Source: Lunularia cruciata (Eukaryota; Streptophyta; Marchantiopsida; Lunulariales; Lunulariaceae). From it: a DNA stretch of 64,000 nucleotides. Made by a program: the position numbers and the translations under genes. Under the pieces are notes generated by a model, which was not told where the DNA came from, did not search any database, and saw nothing but the letters and a program-made list of their open reading frames with translations. The stretch covers positions 64,571,965-64,635,964 of the forward strand of contig OX419758.1 of assembly GCA_948567375.1 (NCBI GenBank). Reading direction: 5' to 3'. Positions 31,993 through 43,959 of the stretch are shown in pieces (within the stretch, counting starts at the first letter, position 1; each line of letters opens with the position of its first letter).

Positions 31993-33540
31993 TATCGAGC
32001 TGTGGAACCCCACGACCGTGGTGTTTGCACTCAGGTATAGATTTGATCCACGCTGGTCTTGGTGAGTATCTCTCTGTGCTTTTCACGACTTATGTTAAGC
32101 TTCCCGAATGGGTTGGGTTTCTGCTTCAAGTATAATCCCTGAAAACTTCAAACCACCGTACGAGGGTCAACTCCAGAGAATGCGAACATCCTCAAGTTGG
32201 TCGGCCTGGACATATGGTCGTCAAAACTAGTTGAGACTTTCATTCTCGTACTTCAATCTTCGCATCCGTCCTTCAACCTGACCAGCTTCATCTTTGAAGT
32301 CATGGATGCAAAGTCACATTATCCAGGATCATCATTTGTTGTATCATTCATGGTAATTCTACCTGCGACTTTGTCTTTTTGGATGAGATAGATGTACTAG
32401 TATCTGGGATACTCAACAGATACAGATCAGCTAGTTCTGGAATGGTATGCGAGTTTCGTGACAAGAGAGCAGTGAGGCTTTTGATTGCTGTACGGTGTCA
32501 ACAACTATTGTTGTGAAGGCGCACCTACTGTGCATACCGAAGTTTTGGACACAACTAAGCAATTGCAGATGTAGTAGTGTTCGGTTAGATTCACATCGTC
32601 TCAGCTCGCGAATATTTTCATACTCTCTATCCAAGCTTGCAAAAGCAATTTCATTTACACGTCTAGAGTTCTCTTAAATTAAGTTGAGACAGGAATATTG
32701 TAAATTTCAGTTTGCTGATTCAGCCTGAATCACTATATTGCAGTCCTGATATACAGCGTGCTTCCGTGAAACGAATCCCCCCCATCTTTCACTTCATCTC
32801 TAGTACCAGACTTTCGAACAAAGATGAGCATAATACTCTGTGACAGCTCACAGCAATTGACCTGTGCTTGCACTACCGAGAGGGGCAAAGACCACCCTTG
32901 ATTTTCAGCAGTTACAAGTCTGCATACTTACTGTATACTGCAGGCTCTCTTTCACCATCTGCCATGCTAAGCATGACGGTTTTCAAGTAGTCTACCAACT
33001 GTCAAAATATGCATATCCATGACAACTCTGACCTACCCTCATCTAAAAGGCTTGATCTGTGTTTAGTAACGTTTGCAAAAGCCAGCATCGTTCTGTCCGG
33101 CTGGCATAGAGCTGGACGACCACCACTTTATCAACGGCCGAAACAGACAACAGTCAGTGGCAGGTAAAACTTGTTAGGAAAGAAGCTTAAGCTCCTGGAC
33201 GTCTTCTATAGCAGCCTGAGTGCTGACCAACACAAAATAGATCATGATCACTAAGCTTATGTAGACAGCTTGCATTGAAAATGAAATATTATGAACCAAA
33301 TGCATGCCGAACCTTTTGAGCACTTGTTTGAAAACCTGGTCGTCTCAGTGAACCAGATCATCGTGAGTGGGATTTCATTCAAACATGTGAACACTTGCTT
33401 CAGCAGTTCGAGATCTCAGTCGGGACTACTCATTACACAGATAGGATAAACAGTGTTACAGCATTCCAATCATCCTATGCTTGTGATCCTGTGGTGTTCG
33501 GTGATGTACATGATCGCCCACTTGTCCTAGTCTGATTTTA
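31993..33540 (+). other. 3'UTR and downstream flank of the zinc transporter gene
   Basis: The stop codon TAA is followed by about 1.5 kb without repeats or a convincing ORF. The polyadenylation site is not evident. Composition returns to AT-rich at about 33540. Confidence 0.4.
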
Positions 33541-33984
33541 ACTTTTAAATAATAAGAGACAAACAGATTTACAAAGGCTGTTGAATCATAACAGATATAT
33601 ATTTATTATAGAAAGTCAATGTAACTCTATAAATCAATTATACACTTGATAGTTAATATAGGATCATTAATAAAAATACATCAATATGAAAATATCTCTA
33701 GGCTAATAACTACATACAATTCATGCATAAACTTCTTCATTTCAGAATCCAATACTATGAAGGTTGAATTAATTACTTAAATTAAAAATAACCTATGATT
33801 ATTGTAGGTAAAATAAAAAATCAAAATATTAGAGTAAAAATGCATAAAATAGTAAAACTCATTATAAGTAGAGCTTTTGAAAGATAAAAAACTTATAAAT
33901 GCCACACATGCTATAAAAATATCTTAATGAATTTAATTAACTAATTTAATTTAATTAATTAGCCTAATAATATTTGTTGCAAAT
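33541..33984. other. AT-rich spacer
   Basis: Very AT-rich with runs such as AATTTAATTAACTAATTTAAT near 33930. Nothing else seen. Confidence 0.4.
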
Positions 33985-34677
33985 GCAAATAATATTTTGA
34001 TAGATGTTAGTTTATTACCTATAGACTACACTCCTCAAAAGGTAAGTTATGACGCCTTTTGAATCTATTTCTAGTATAGAAATCATTTAATTAGCATTCA
34101 CAACAAATAATAACTAATTCAGTTTTAAGGATCTATTAATAGAAAAAAGGGTGACCATGTAGAAAAAAATCAAGGATGGGAACTAGTAATATATAAATGG
34201 TCTTGTTTATTTGAGTTGTATGAATTCTCAAAATTTAATCTTGTTGAAGAAGAGTTCAAAAAAATTACCGAGTCTTGTTATAATATTTTAAATTCCATAA
34301 TTTCGTAAATTTTAATATACCTCTTTTTAAAATGTTTTATGTACTTTATGCTTGGAAGTAAAATATGCAATATAGAGAGGTTTTCTTTTTTAATTCCACA
34401 TTTTGGAAAAATAATTTTCACCTTATATTTAATTATTTATAAATGATGCACTTGAAGTAAAGTATGCAAGAAAGAAAGACTGTTTTTCTTTATTTTTCTC
34501 TAATTTATTAGCTTTATGACAAATATGTTTAGAAAAATATCTTTGATTTTGTGTGTCTATACTCTACTCTTTAAATGAATTCTATACTAGAAAGAGATTC
34601 AAAAGGGCGTCATAACTTACCTTTTGAGGAGTGTAGTCTATAGGTAATAAACTAACATCTATCAAAATATTATTTGC
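33985..34677. repeat. Long inverted repeat with ~97-bp arms
   Basis: The left arm 33985-34081 and the right arm 34580-34677 are reverse complements with one substitution and one 1-bp indel. The outer ends read GCAAATAATATT, and inner landmarks are GTAGTCTATAGG and CTTTTGAGGAG. The 498-bp centre has no ORF but holds two related A/T-rich segments (around AAGTAAAATATGCAA at 34359 and AAGTAAAGTATGCAA at 34456). The shape fits a TIR or foldback DNA transposon relic, but I find no clear target duplication. Confidence 0.75.
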
Positions 34678-37600
34678 ACTTATGTTTTCTATGAACACCC
34701 TTCAAATGAAAACTATGCCGAAGCGACCTTCTAGGAATCAATTTTCACATCATGAGCAACTGCATCTTCAAGATTCTCATTCTCCTTTCTAACTTCTGCT
34801 AAACCTTAAATCTTGTTTATGCAAGAATACTCGCTAGTAAACTTGAGTTATGCTTGTGCTTTTCCTAAGGAGATAAATTTTGGGTCAAGGTAAAATTGAT
34901 TACTAACCAATATTATTCATGGTATTGATGTTCTCCTCTTATAGTAGTACGAGTCCTATGGTTCTACCCAAATCCTAGTCTGGAGCTTTTAGGCTCTTAT
35001 ACTCCCTAGCTTCATGGCTTTATCTCATTTTCTTATATTGAGTTGTGAACTAACTCCTCAATAGTTTATCTGTATGGTTTGAATCAAATATGATAGAGCA
35101 TCGATGAGTGAGGCTCTTCCATATTTCTTACATCTAGGCCTAAAATGACTTGAATCTGCTTTATATTTTCTAGAGTACATTCTTATGTAACTCATTTAAG
35201 AGTTTACTTTGACTTTCGGAAGGGATTATAAGTAAAACTATAAAGCAAAGTTGTAAAGCATTCAAATTATAGGGTGAATATACTGCCCATAAGGTAATGA
35301 TACCTTTTGTGGATATTAGAGAGGTAATGAAGCTAGCCTACGATCTCAAGGAGGAGACTCTCATCCCAAAACCTAGTGGGGTAAGGATTCTCCCACAAGA
35401 ATCATGGTGGTCGTAGTGGAGGTTCAAGAAGTGGTAAAGCTACCCATTAAGTGGAAAGGAGGAGGCTCTCATCCCAAACACGGGAAGGGAGGAGGAAGAG
35501 CTAGCTCAATAGACTGGCGAGAAGTTAGAGACGTACAGGATCTCGTCATCTGAGAGCTAGTTCATTAGACGCACCAGGGATTAGATGTTTAGATTAGAAG
35601 AAGAGTTGGATATATAATTTTTATTCAATAGATAGATAAATATATATATTAAATACAAATCTAGATATTCTTGCTACTGTGGAGAGCGAGATGTGAAATA
35701 CCTCTGACCTCCTTGATTTTCTTTCTTTATGCATTCTTTATACACATATTAATAAAAAGGTTGGTAAAAAAAAAAGAAGTCTATAGTCCAGATGTAAGTA
35801 TTTTAACTCTTGTTATTTCATTCAATTTAAGAATATAAAAAATTCACTGTATTTTTTCATATAGCACTTTTGCCAAAAAATATTTGAATTCTACAACCAA
35901 CGATAGTTCTGCTTGCTGTGAGCGGGCTGATATAATGAAAATAATATGATTTAGTTCATAGATTATAAAATTGTAGACTCAAGTACCTTAGGACTGTAAT
36001 TTAACCACTATAAGCTTATACCCTTGCACACCATTCATTTATCTAAAGCTAGCATAGATATCTGTACTCCCATAAAAACACTGTTATCAATACCGAAATA
36101 TTTGGATCGGTCGTGACCTAGTCATACTTATATCTTTGAATATAATCTGTACCATCAATGTCTGATTAGAGAAATCCAGTAGTGTTCAATTTGGAACAAT
36201 ATTGTACTTTTCGATTACCGGTTACCTGGGTCTATGATCCGTGGCCAAAGAACGCGTAGAAACTGTTATGGGAGAAGAACTTCCTCTCACCATTTGATGG
36301 CATGTTTGAAGGAAATTAGAGTATAACGGGAGTGAAAGGAATAGAAAGTTCTGAATTTCCTTGTCTAATTGCTTCATCTAATAGTTTATTAGGATTAGTC
36401 TCGTGTATCATGCGCCGGTTCAAAAGCCCCCAATATATTACTACTGCAGGTTTAATAATGAGAGGCAATGTGAATTAATAGTGTAAGGCAAGTGATGAAC
36501 AGTTGTACAGATTCAGTATAGCTCTCATATGTTCTTTTTGAACGGTGAAGACATTACGTGTACTCTACAACAATGGTATTCATATCTTGCATTATGTTGG
36601 AATATATCAAGATTTTAATTCTATTATGGATATAGGAGACTGAGTATGGTCTTTGTATCTCTACCTTTGTTGCCATAGTTTGTGCTTGAGCTGCAACTTA
36701 CTTTTTCTATGCTATGGTTTTCTCACCACAATCATGGTTTTGCCTTCCTATGGTATCTTGATCTCCACAATGGGTGCTGGCCATAGAATTTATGACATAT
36801 GTTAAAAATCAAAATGTAATCAAAATGAAAATGCAGGGGAAATGGAAGTCTACTCAACTATATGTTAGTTATAGTCAACTATATGTTAGTTATAGGGTCT
36901 TTTAAGGTCAACTGTAATAATTTGTCAACATACAACTGAGACACTAGTTGAAGAAAAACTCTCAATGCCATATAAAGTTTCAAATCACTTTCCTGGAATA
37001 TCCCTTAAATCCACTTCCTGTCCCATGAACTTATCTTGCTATCTCGTCCTCAAATGTTTTGAATAAATTTTCGGTAGTATCCATTTCATGTCCCTTAGAA
37101 CTGACACACAACCTTCACTTGCATGGAATTCCATCAGAAGTAGGTTAGACTTTTGGACTTAGCCTTCATTAAGTCTTTCACGTGGAAAAAACGTACTAGA
37201 ACTTAGAGGTTGTACAACATGAGGCCCTGTTACTAAACAACAAATAAATGGCATAAAAAACTCTTCCAATAGTTATGCAAGATGGAAGGGGAAGTATATA
37301 TACAACACAAGGCATGTTAAGAGGCAAGCCTCATGCACCGATACAAAATGATGGGGCTTAAAAAGCTTTGATCTATATTTTTCCCCCTCCACATGAATGT
37401 CCATCTCAATATATTACTATCCTTGATCACTATCAAATGCTCCTTTGTGAAGACTATCTCAAACAAAATCTATCTTGAATTTTGTTTTGTCACATTCTTC
37501 ATTCATAAGAATTGGACAACCTGGGGTTAAGGACGGCCCCAAGTTTAGGTAAGCAAGTACTTGCAGCTTCCTCCATTGTAGGAGCATTAGTGTACTTTTT

Positions 37601-38025
37601 GGTTGCTTAGGTCATTGCACACCGGTTTTTCTTGTTTCTTTCTATCAAACCCCATACGTCAATATATTACTAATGAAAGCTTACCTTAAAAGTGGAGATT
37701 GCACTTGCACTTATAGAACTGAGGAATTTAAAAAGTTTAAAAAAATTTAAAAAATATACTCATGCCAAATTTTACTCTGGTTTTGATAACAAAAATAGGA
37801 GAAAGTGTGAAATTTAGAGCCACTTGAGAAAACCAGTATTGTATTTTTGTTATTTTATGTCAATGAATGGGGTAGAGATTTATGGCATGACAAGTCTGCT
37901 CCAAGAAATGATATTCCAAACCAATCTGCCACCTAATTGTAATACCATTAGCTAGGCATATTATCTAGAGGTGAAATTGGCTTATTAACATATGGAAAAA
38001 TGTTATATATGATGGACTAAGTAGA
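34678..38025. other. AT-rich intergenic stretch without recognised genes
   Basis: No domain, LTR pair or RNA gene recognised. Small features: two related GAGGAG(A/G)CTCTCATCCCAAA segments at about 35350-35490; an A10 run near 35768; and a 21-bp perfect tandem duplication (TCAACTATATGTTAGTTATAG) at 36854-36874 and 36875-36895. Confidence 0.4.
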
Positions 38026-38592
38026 TGTAATATTTTGAGGATAAGAGAACTTAAAGAGAAACACAAGAGAAAAAACAAAGCTCAGTCTATGATGCTCCAA
38101 AGGAGTGCCTTGACTATATTATATAGCAAAGGGGACCCCCTAAAGGAAGCTCCACCCTTGGATCAGATACATGGATTGGTGATATGTCAGTGAGCTCTAT
38201 CCTTAGATTAGTTGCATGCATGGGTGACATGTAGGTTCTGATTCTACCTTGTTGGTCAAACCATCTTTGAACAAAGGAAATCTTTTGGGAATCTTCCTAT
38301 AAGAATCTCCAAAATCAAGTGGGTGAGGTACCATTGGAAAGCTCTCAATGAGACAAACTTGGGGGGTAGGGAGGGCCAGCCTTTCCTTTTTTGGGAGAGA
38401 GGGAATCTACATATTTTCAAGGCTTAATTCATCCATTTGGCCCTCCTAAATTGGCTCTAAAGTTTCCAGGCTATTTTTGGCTCCTGCCTTATTAGTAAAA
38501 GTACTATTTTGGTGACAACTCTATCTGATCTACCTAGCCCATCATAACCAATTTTCATCTCTAGATAATATATCTACCTTTCAATATTACAA
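38026..38592 (-). repeat. LTR-D copy
   Basis: Runs from TGTAATATTTTGAGG to CAATATTACA and contains the family blocks GATGCTCCAAAGGAG and GGAAGCTCCACCCTTGG. It continues into a second partial LTR-D end (38593-38746). The flanks GTAGA (38021-38025) and ATAGA (38747-38751) match at 4 of 5 positions, so a worn target duplication is possible. Confidence 0.7.
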
Positions 38593-38640
38593 ATTCAAAC
38601 TATTTTTGGCTCCTACGCTATTTGTAGAAGTACTCTATTA

Positions 38641-39137
38641 ATGACACGTCTATATGATTTACCTAGCCCATCATACATAACATCCTTCCACATATTACCA
38701 AGCCAAATTTCACCTCTAGATGATGTGTCTAGTTATTGGTATTACAATAGATAAGATAGAGATATCACCAAAAGAGTACTTCCACCAATAGGGCAAGACC
38801 CAAAAACACCTTGGAAAATTCAAAGCCAATTTTGGAGGCTTAAACAAATGAATTCGGCTCAAAAATAGAAACATTCCCTATTGGTGGAATGTTTCTATTT
38901 TATGCACGTCTATATGATCTACCTAGCCCATCATACATAACATCCTTCCAGATATTACCAAGCCAAATTTCACCTCTAGATGATGTGTCTAGTTATTGGT
39001 ATTATAATAGATAAGATAGAGATATCACCAAAAGAGTACTTCCACCAATAGAGCAAGAGCCAAAAACACCTTGGAAACTTCAAAGGTAATTTTGGAGGCT
39101 TAAACAAATGAATTAGGATCAAAAATAGAAACATTCC
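38641..39137. repeat. Direct duplication of an LTR-D tail-to-tail junction with a hairpin
   Basis: Segments 38641-38877 and 38901-39137 are near-identical direct repeats. Each runs from a minus-orientation LTR-D end (CACGTCTATATGAT...TTGGTATTA) straight into a plus-orientation LTR-D (ATAGATAAGATAGAG...). Between them, 38862-38877 and 38886-38901 form a perfect 16-bp inverted repeat with an 8-base loop. Confidence 0.75.
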
Positions 39138-39521
39138 CTTCCTTTTAGGGAAAATAGGCTTGCCTTCTCCCTCCATTGTTTGTCTCATTGAGAGCTTTCC
39201 AAGGATATCTCACCCATGTGATTCTAAGTTTCCAATGAGAAGATTTCCTAAAGATTCCCTCCAATAAAACTTGTTTGACCAACCAGATAGGACAAGAACC
39301 AACATGTCACCCATCCATACAAACTAATCTAAGGGTGGAGCTCATTGACATAAGATCAATCCATGTATTTGATCCAAGGGTGGAGTTTCCTTTGAGTGAA
39401 TCCTCTTTGCTATATAATAAAGACAAGGTGCTCCTTGGGGACATAAGAGTATTGAGTGTGAAGCTTTGTGTTTCTTCTCCTAAGTTTCTCTTGATTGTTC
39501 TCCTTTCCTCACAATATTACA
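39005..39521 (+). repeat. LTR-D, 5'-truncated 5' LTR of a plus-strand element
   Basis: Matches the reverse complement of 9101-9688 from about its base 110 onward and ends CAATATTACA at 39521. A TATA box at 39411-39420 (TATATAATAA) upstream of the end, and a primer site directly after it, define this as the true transcription orientation. Confidence 0.8.
39411..39420 (+). promoter_or_regulatory. LTR-D TATA box
   Basis: TATATAATAA, about 100 bases before the end of the LTR and upstream of the presumed R region. Confidence 0.55.
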
Positions 39522-39522
39522 A

Positions 39523-39534
39523 TGGTATCAAAGC
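39523..39534 (+). other. Primer-binding site of the LTR-D element
   Basis: TGGTATCAAAGC one base after the LTR end, one mismatch from the initiator-Met tRNA primer site. Confidence 0.75.
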
Positions 39535-41000
39535 GTGGGTTTCAATCCAAGAGAATAGATCACCCTTCTTGGAGGAACATGGGCTATTGAGATTGAGTAA
39601 TTTTGAGGGGAGAAAACATAGTGAAATTGATAGATTATGAGTGTTTTAGAAAGAGGGTGGATGAAGGCTCTTAGAGGATAATTTATTGCACCCCTCTTTT
39701 TGTTCCATATCAAGAATCTGTTCCATATCAAGATTATGTACATACAACATGAGCAAGTGAGAGTATATCTTGTTTACTATTTTGGAGTAGAGTTCATGGA
39801 TATAATGATGAATTCACCAAACATGATGATTCTACCTGTGGTGATATACAATAGAGAGTAAGATTTGACAATCTACATTCTATCATGATGCAATAGATCT
39901 AATATACCCTATCTTCTCCCTTTTGATACTCAAATATAAATCCATTATGTGGTTAAACCAAAAGTGATGTTTAGAGATTTTGTAGTTTGCAATTTTTATG
40001 AGGAATATTATCAATAAATGATAGCCTCTAAAGTCCCAATGGTAGTCCTAATAGTCTATGCCCATTCTTGAGTGATCATATTAACTCTCTATTGAAATAA
40101 GAAGTAATAATGAGCATTTACAGTGCATAAGAATCATGGATATGTAGTTGCAAGATCTGATGCAAAGAATGCAGAGGATGTCAAAAAAGTTTTGGGATAT
40201 CAAGATGACCATGGAGGCATTGCAAATTCAAGTACGTACCTTTAGGAATGATCAGGCAATGCAAGAAGGAGAACCATCCTAAATTCTAATACCAATGACC
40301 AAAGTACTTGGAAAGTCACTCATGCCAATGACACCGACCTTGGTCAACAATGAAGCCACATTGTTACAAATGAAGAAAACATGTAGTATTGAGCCTTATA
40401 AGGGATAATTTTCCATGGGAATAGTGGAAAACTAGATTTCAAGAATAAATCAATACTTTTGATTATTCACAATTGAGATCACCAATCATTCTGTAGGCAT
40501 GTTTTCATATGGGTACTTGATCATTAAAGCACTCACAAGGTACAACCTTGGGAATGATCAACGTTGGCAAAATCAGGAGAGGTCACTTGGATGAATTTGC
40601 AAGAAGGGCTGCTAAAGAATTTTCAATCTGTGGATTTTGTGCAAATGGCCCAAACCAAACTATGGGGTTGAAGCAAAAGAATAGAAAAAAGTGTACATGG
40701 AGGCATCTTTTGATCTACAATTCACAATAACCAATATGAGTCCAATAGAAGCTTTGGACAATTTCAAACAAGGGTTAAAAGAATGGATTTTCCAAGAAAT
40801 AATGGTACAAAACCCTCACACTATTTGGAAGCTATTGCATATGATCAAAGAATAGCAAGGGTGCTAGGAAGAGGTGAAGGGGTAGTCTTGACTCAACATT
40901 ATCGTGCTGAAACACCACACTTTGGTGGACAAGTTTATGTGGAATTGGGTGACATTTGGTTCCAAGATCTAGGAGCATGATTGCTCCAAGGAGAACAAGG
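39535..41000 (+). pseudogene. Gag relic of the LTR-D element
   Basis: The plus strand has gag-like pieces in several frames, such as QGLKEWIFQEIMVQNPHTIWKLL near 40760-40850 and a nucleocapsid-like basic zone further on. Multiple stops prevent a full-length product. I see no intact zinc knuckle. Its position between the primer site and protease supports gag. Confidence 0.55.
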
Positions 41001-41269
41001 ACGGGTCAAAGAAAGGAGAGATGGAGTCCCATGGGGAGAAGGGACTCAAGCATAAGAACGTCATTGCTATAATTTGTGGCTAAGTTGGGCATACAACCAT
41101 CAATTTGTTGTGCTCACCTTCCTAGAGGCCCTCGGCTTCCATACAAGCAATCTTTGAACAACATGGAGAGAAAAATTGAAGAGGAGGATGCAAAAATCAC
41201 ATCAAAAAACAAAGACCACTAGTAAATGTACTTTGCAACCTTATCGGCTCAATAGAGAAGAGAAAAATC

Positions 41270-41660
41270 ATGAGAAGGAAGAGGACAAGTGCGCAAAGGT
41301 TGAGGAAGACAAAATCACAATTGATTGGTGTGAATGGAGTCCTAAAAGGTAATCAAGTGAGAGTATTGATAGAACCTAGAGCAACAAAGATTTTCTTGTC
41401 TCAATCAGTTGCAATGAGGTTGGAGATGGATGTACAGAAGGATGAGAATAAAGAAGTAGAGTTACCTAATGTTCAAATAGAGAGTATTAAGTCATTATCT
41501 AGAAAGGTAGTACTCTTTTTAGGAGAGCATCAAGAAGAGGTTGAGTGGCAAGTGATATGTTTAGCTCATTATGATGCAATCTTAGGCAGCCATGGATGAA
41601 GCACTACAACCTCATGATTGATTGGAGAAAGGAAGCAGTGAGAACTTGCCAATGGAATAT
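41270..41660 (+). pseudogene. Aspartic protease relic of the LTR-D element
   Basis: The frame reads NQVRVLIEPRATKIFLSQ, where Ty3/gypsy proteases have the DSG or DTG triad. Here the triad is EPR, so the enzyme would be dead. It ends with CLAHYDAILGSHG, the usual closing hydrophobic-G signature. About 110 residues are open, and stops follow. Confidence 0.7.
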
Positions 41661-41799
41661 CATTGGGGTTAAGGAAAGATCACACATGCAAGAATTACCT
41701 CTTTATGTTATAGAAACAATAGATATTTGTAAGACAAATAGATGTTTCATGGGCCTAATAAGAGAAGTCTAGAGTGCACCATTGTATGGAAAAATTCCT

Positions 41800-42560
41800 G
41801 AGAAATAAAAAGATGTAGTCCATGAGTTTTAGGATGTCTTCTTGGATGACCTACCCTTAGGATTACCACCAAAAAGGAGAGTAGATCATAAAATCAAGAT
41901 ACTTCTTGGGAAGATAATTCCTTGTAAGGCCCCGTATTGACTATCACCTCATGAGTTGGAGGAATGTAAGGCTGAAATTGAGGATATATTACAAAAAGAG
42001 TTTATTCAACCCAACATATTACCATATGGGGCTCCTATCTTGTTTGTGAAAAAAAAGGATGATATAATGCACATGTGCATTGACTACAAAGGCCTAAATC
42101 AACAAACGATGAAGAAAACATATCCTTTAGCTCCCATAGATGATATGTTTGATCAACTCAATGGGGAAAAACACTTCACCAAACTTGATTAGTGGAGCAA
42201 TTATAGTCTTCCAAATTCTATGAAATAATCAATTATATGCCAAAATCTCAAAGTGTGAGTTTGGCAAGTCTGAAGTAGACTACTTGGAGCAAAGAGTAAG
42301 TGAAGGTATCCAAGTGTTAATAGATAAAATAAAGGTCATTAAAAAATGGGGCACTCAAAAGATCAAACTCAACTCAAAAGTTTCTTGGGATTGACAAGGT
42401 TCTATCATCAATTTTTTGAGGACTTCTCCAAGATCACACAACCTCTAATGACACTACTTGACAAAAAGAAGAAGTTGATGTGGAAAACTAGACAAGAATT
42501 GGCCTTTCAAGAATTGAAAGACACATTACATAACAATATGATGTTACCAAAAATTTAGTC
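41800..42560 (+). pseudogene. Reverse transcriptase relic of the LTR-D element
   Basis: Visible pieces are [45 protein letters not shown] and HFTKLD. After a deletion come YAKISKCEFGKSEVDYLE and FLGLTRFYHQFFEDFSKITQPL. The palm segment with the catalytic Asp pair is missing between about 42190 and 42220. The relic stops at about 42560, where a plus-strand family 1 LTR begins. Confidence 0.8.
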
Positions 42561-42562
42561 AA

Positions 42563-42995
42563 GGATAATGGAGGAGCAAATAAGACAAATTAGCCTAGAA
42601 TATTCTCAAAGCATCTAAGAAGCTACTTGGTACCTTCCAAGTATTTGGTAACATGCGTGACAAGTGACAACTTCTAGTGGCTAGCTTAGTTTGCACCCCA
42701 GATAAGTAGCTTCTAGGGGAAAGCTTCTAGAAAGCTTCCAACTAGCTTAGCTTGCACGTCAAGAAGGTTGCTTCTAGAAGGAAGCAACCTTCTTGAGAAA
42801 CTTCTTGATTAACTTGACTTGCACTCCAAGAAAGTGGCTTAAGGAAGCTTCTTGAGAAGCTTCTCAAGAGCCTTGTATGCTCCCTATAAATACCAAAGTC
42901 AAAGCTCATGCTAGGCATTCAGAGTTTCTCTCATTCAAGAGTTCCAATGTGATCTTCCATTCTCCTATTTCTCTCTTTGATCTCAATCTTTCACA
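42563..42995 (+). repeat. Family 1 LTR (5' LTR of a plus-strand copy, worn)
   Basis: Reverse complement of the family 1 LTR: TAAGACAAATTAGCCTAGAA near the start, an AGCTTCTAG-rich middle and an end at CTTTCACA (42995). The first 60 bases are shortened compared with the other copies. Confidence 0.8.
42720..42891 (+). promoter_or_regulatory. Family 1 LTR promoter, plus-strand copy
   Basis: TATA box CTATAAAT at 42884-42891, preceded by GAAGCTTC and TTCTAGAA motifs from about 42720 to 42868. The HSE-like pattern is partly eroded. Confidence 0.5.
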
Positions 42996-43008
42996 TTGGT
43001 ATGAGAGC
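42996..43008 (+). other. Primer-binding site, plus-strand family 1 copy
   Basis: TTGGTATGAGAGC directly after the LTR, one mismatch from the initiator-Met tRNA site. Confidence 0.75.
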
Positions 43009-43915
43009 AAGAATGGGATGGATGGAATTTATGGACCACCAAATCCATTCCACCAAACCATTAGGATTTTCATATCTATGTACTACCCAAGTATCATTTC
43101 ATTCAATTCATCACCTCATGCTTTGGGAATTTTTTTTGAATGCAATCACCTTGTTCAAGGAACCTTTGATATTTGAGGTTGTAACTTATAGAGAATGGTG
43201 GACATGTTGCATATATGTATTAAATAGATAAATTAGAAGTAGCATGATAGAGTAGTAGCTATGGTGGCAATGCTTGAGGTTATCATTACCATGTAGCAAC
43301 AAATAGAGCACCTTACTTGATTAATGGATGAACAAGACCATCAATGACAAGAGCACATAGAGAGAGCACCATTTTGAGAAAGAGAAGAGCAAATTTGATT
43401 TCCAATACCCAAGATATTTGATGGCAAGAATCTCCCAAGTGTAATGGGAAATTTTGTATTTGATTGTGAATGTTATTTTGAGGTTACAAATCTTCAAGAT
43501 AAATTTAAAAAAATTCTCTTAGCTTCAAGCCAATTGGATGGAATGGCAAAAATATGGAGATAATTTTGAGTGGAGTGAGCTGAATGGCAGTTTGTTGTGC
43601 CAATCTTGACATAGGAAGAATTCAAAGGTGCAATCCTTGGGTGATTCCAAGCAATAAATGCCACACAAGCCACACAAGATAAGTTGGTTGAGTTGAAGCA
43701 CATTGGTTCTATAAGAAGTGACATCACACAATTCTAGAACACCATTATGCAAATTCCAAATATATTGGATGGTGAAGCTTTGGATCAATTTTTGAGGGGC
43801 TTGAAATCACAAACCAAATTGGAAGTAACTATACAAGAGCCAAAACACTTGGAAGAAGCCATGCAGTTGGTTGAGCACTTTGATTTGGTTGTGACAATTT
43901 GGTCCCAACTTTGAC
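43009..43915 (+). pseudogene. Gag relic, plus-strand family 1 copy
   Basis: After a leader like 5489-5745 reversed, the plus strand reads FDGKNLPSVMGNFVFDCECY, FEVTNLQDKFKKILLASSQL, AINATQATQDKLVELKHIGS and FLRGLKSQTKLEVTIQEP, with many stops. It matches the gags at 5488-4640 and 19888-18990. The element is cut off near 43915, and no pol or 3' LTR follows in the window. Confidence 0.8.
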
Positions 43916-43959
43916 CTTCACAACAACAAGCAACACCACCACTCACTTGTTGCTATTGA

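Noticed and set aside
35750..35790. A-run near 35768 as the poly(A) tail of a LINE or SINE
   Set aside because: No RT motif, internal promoter boxes or target duplication found next to it.
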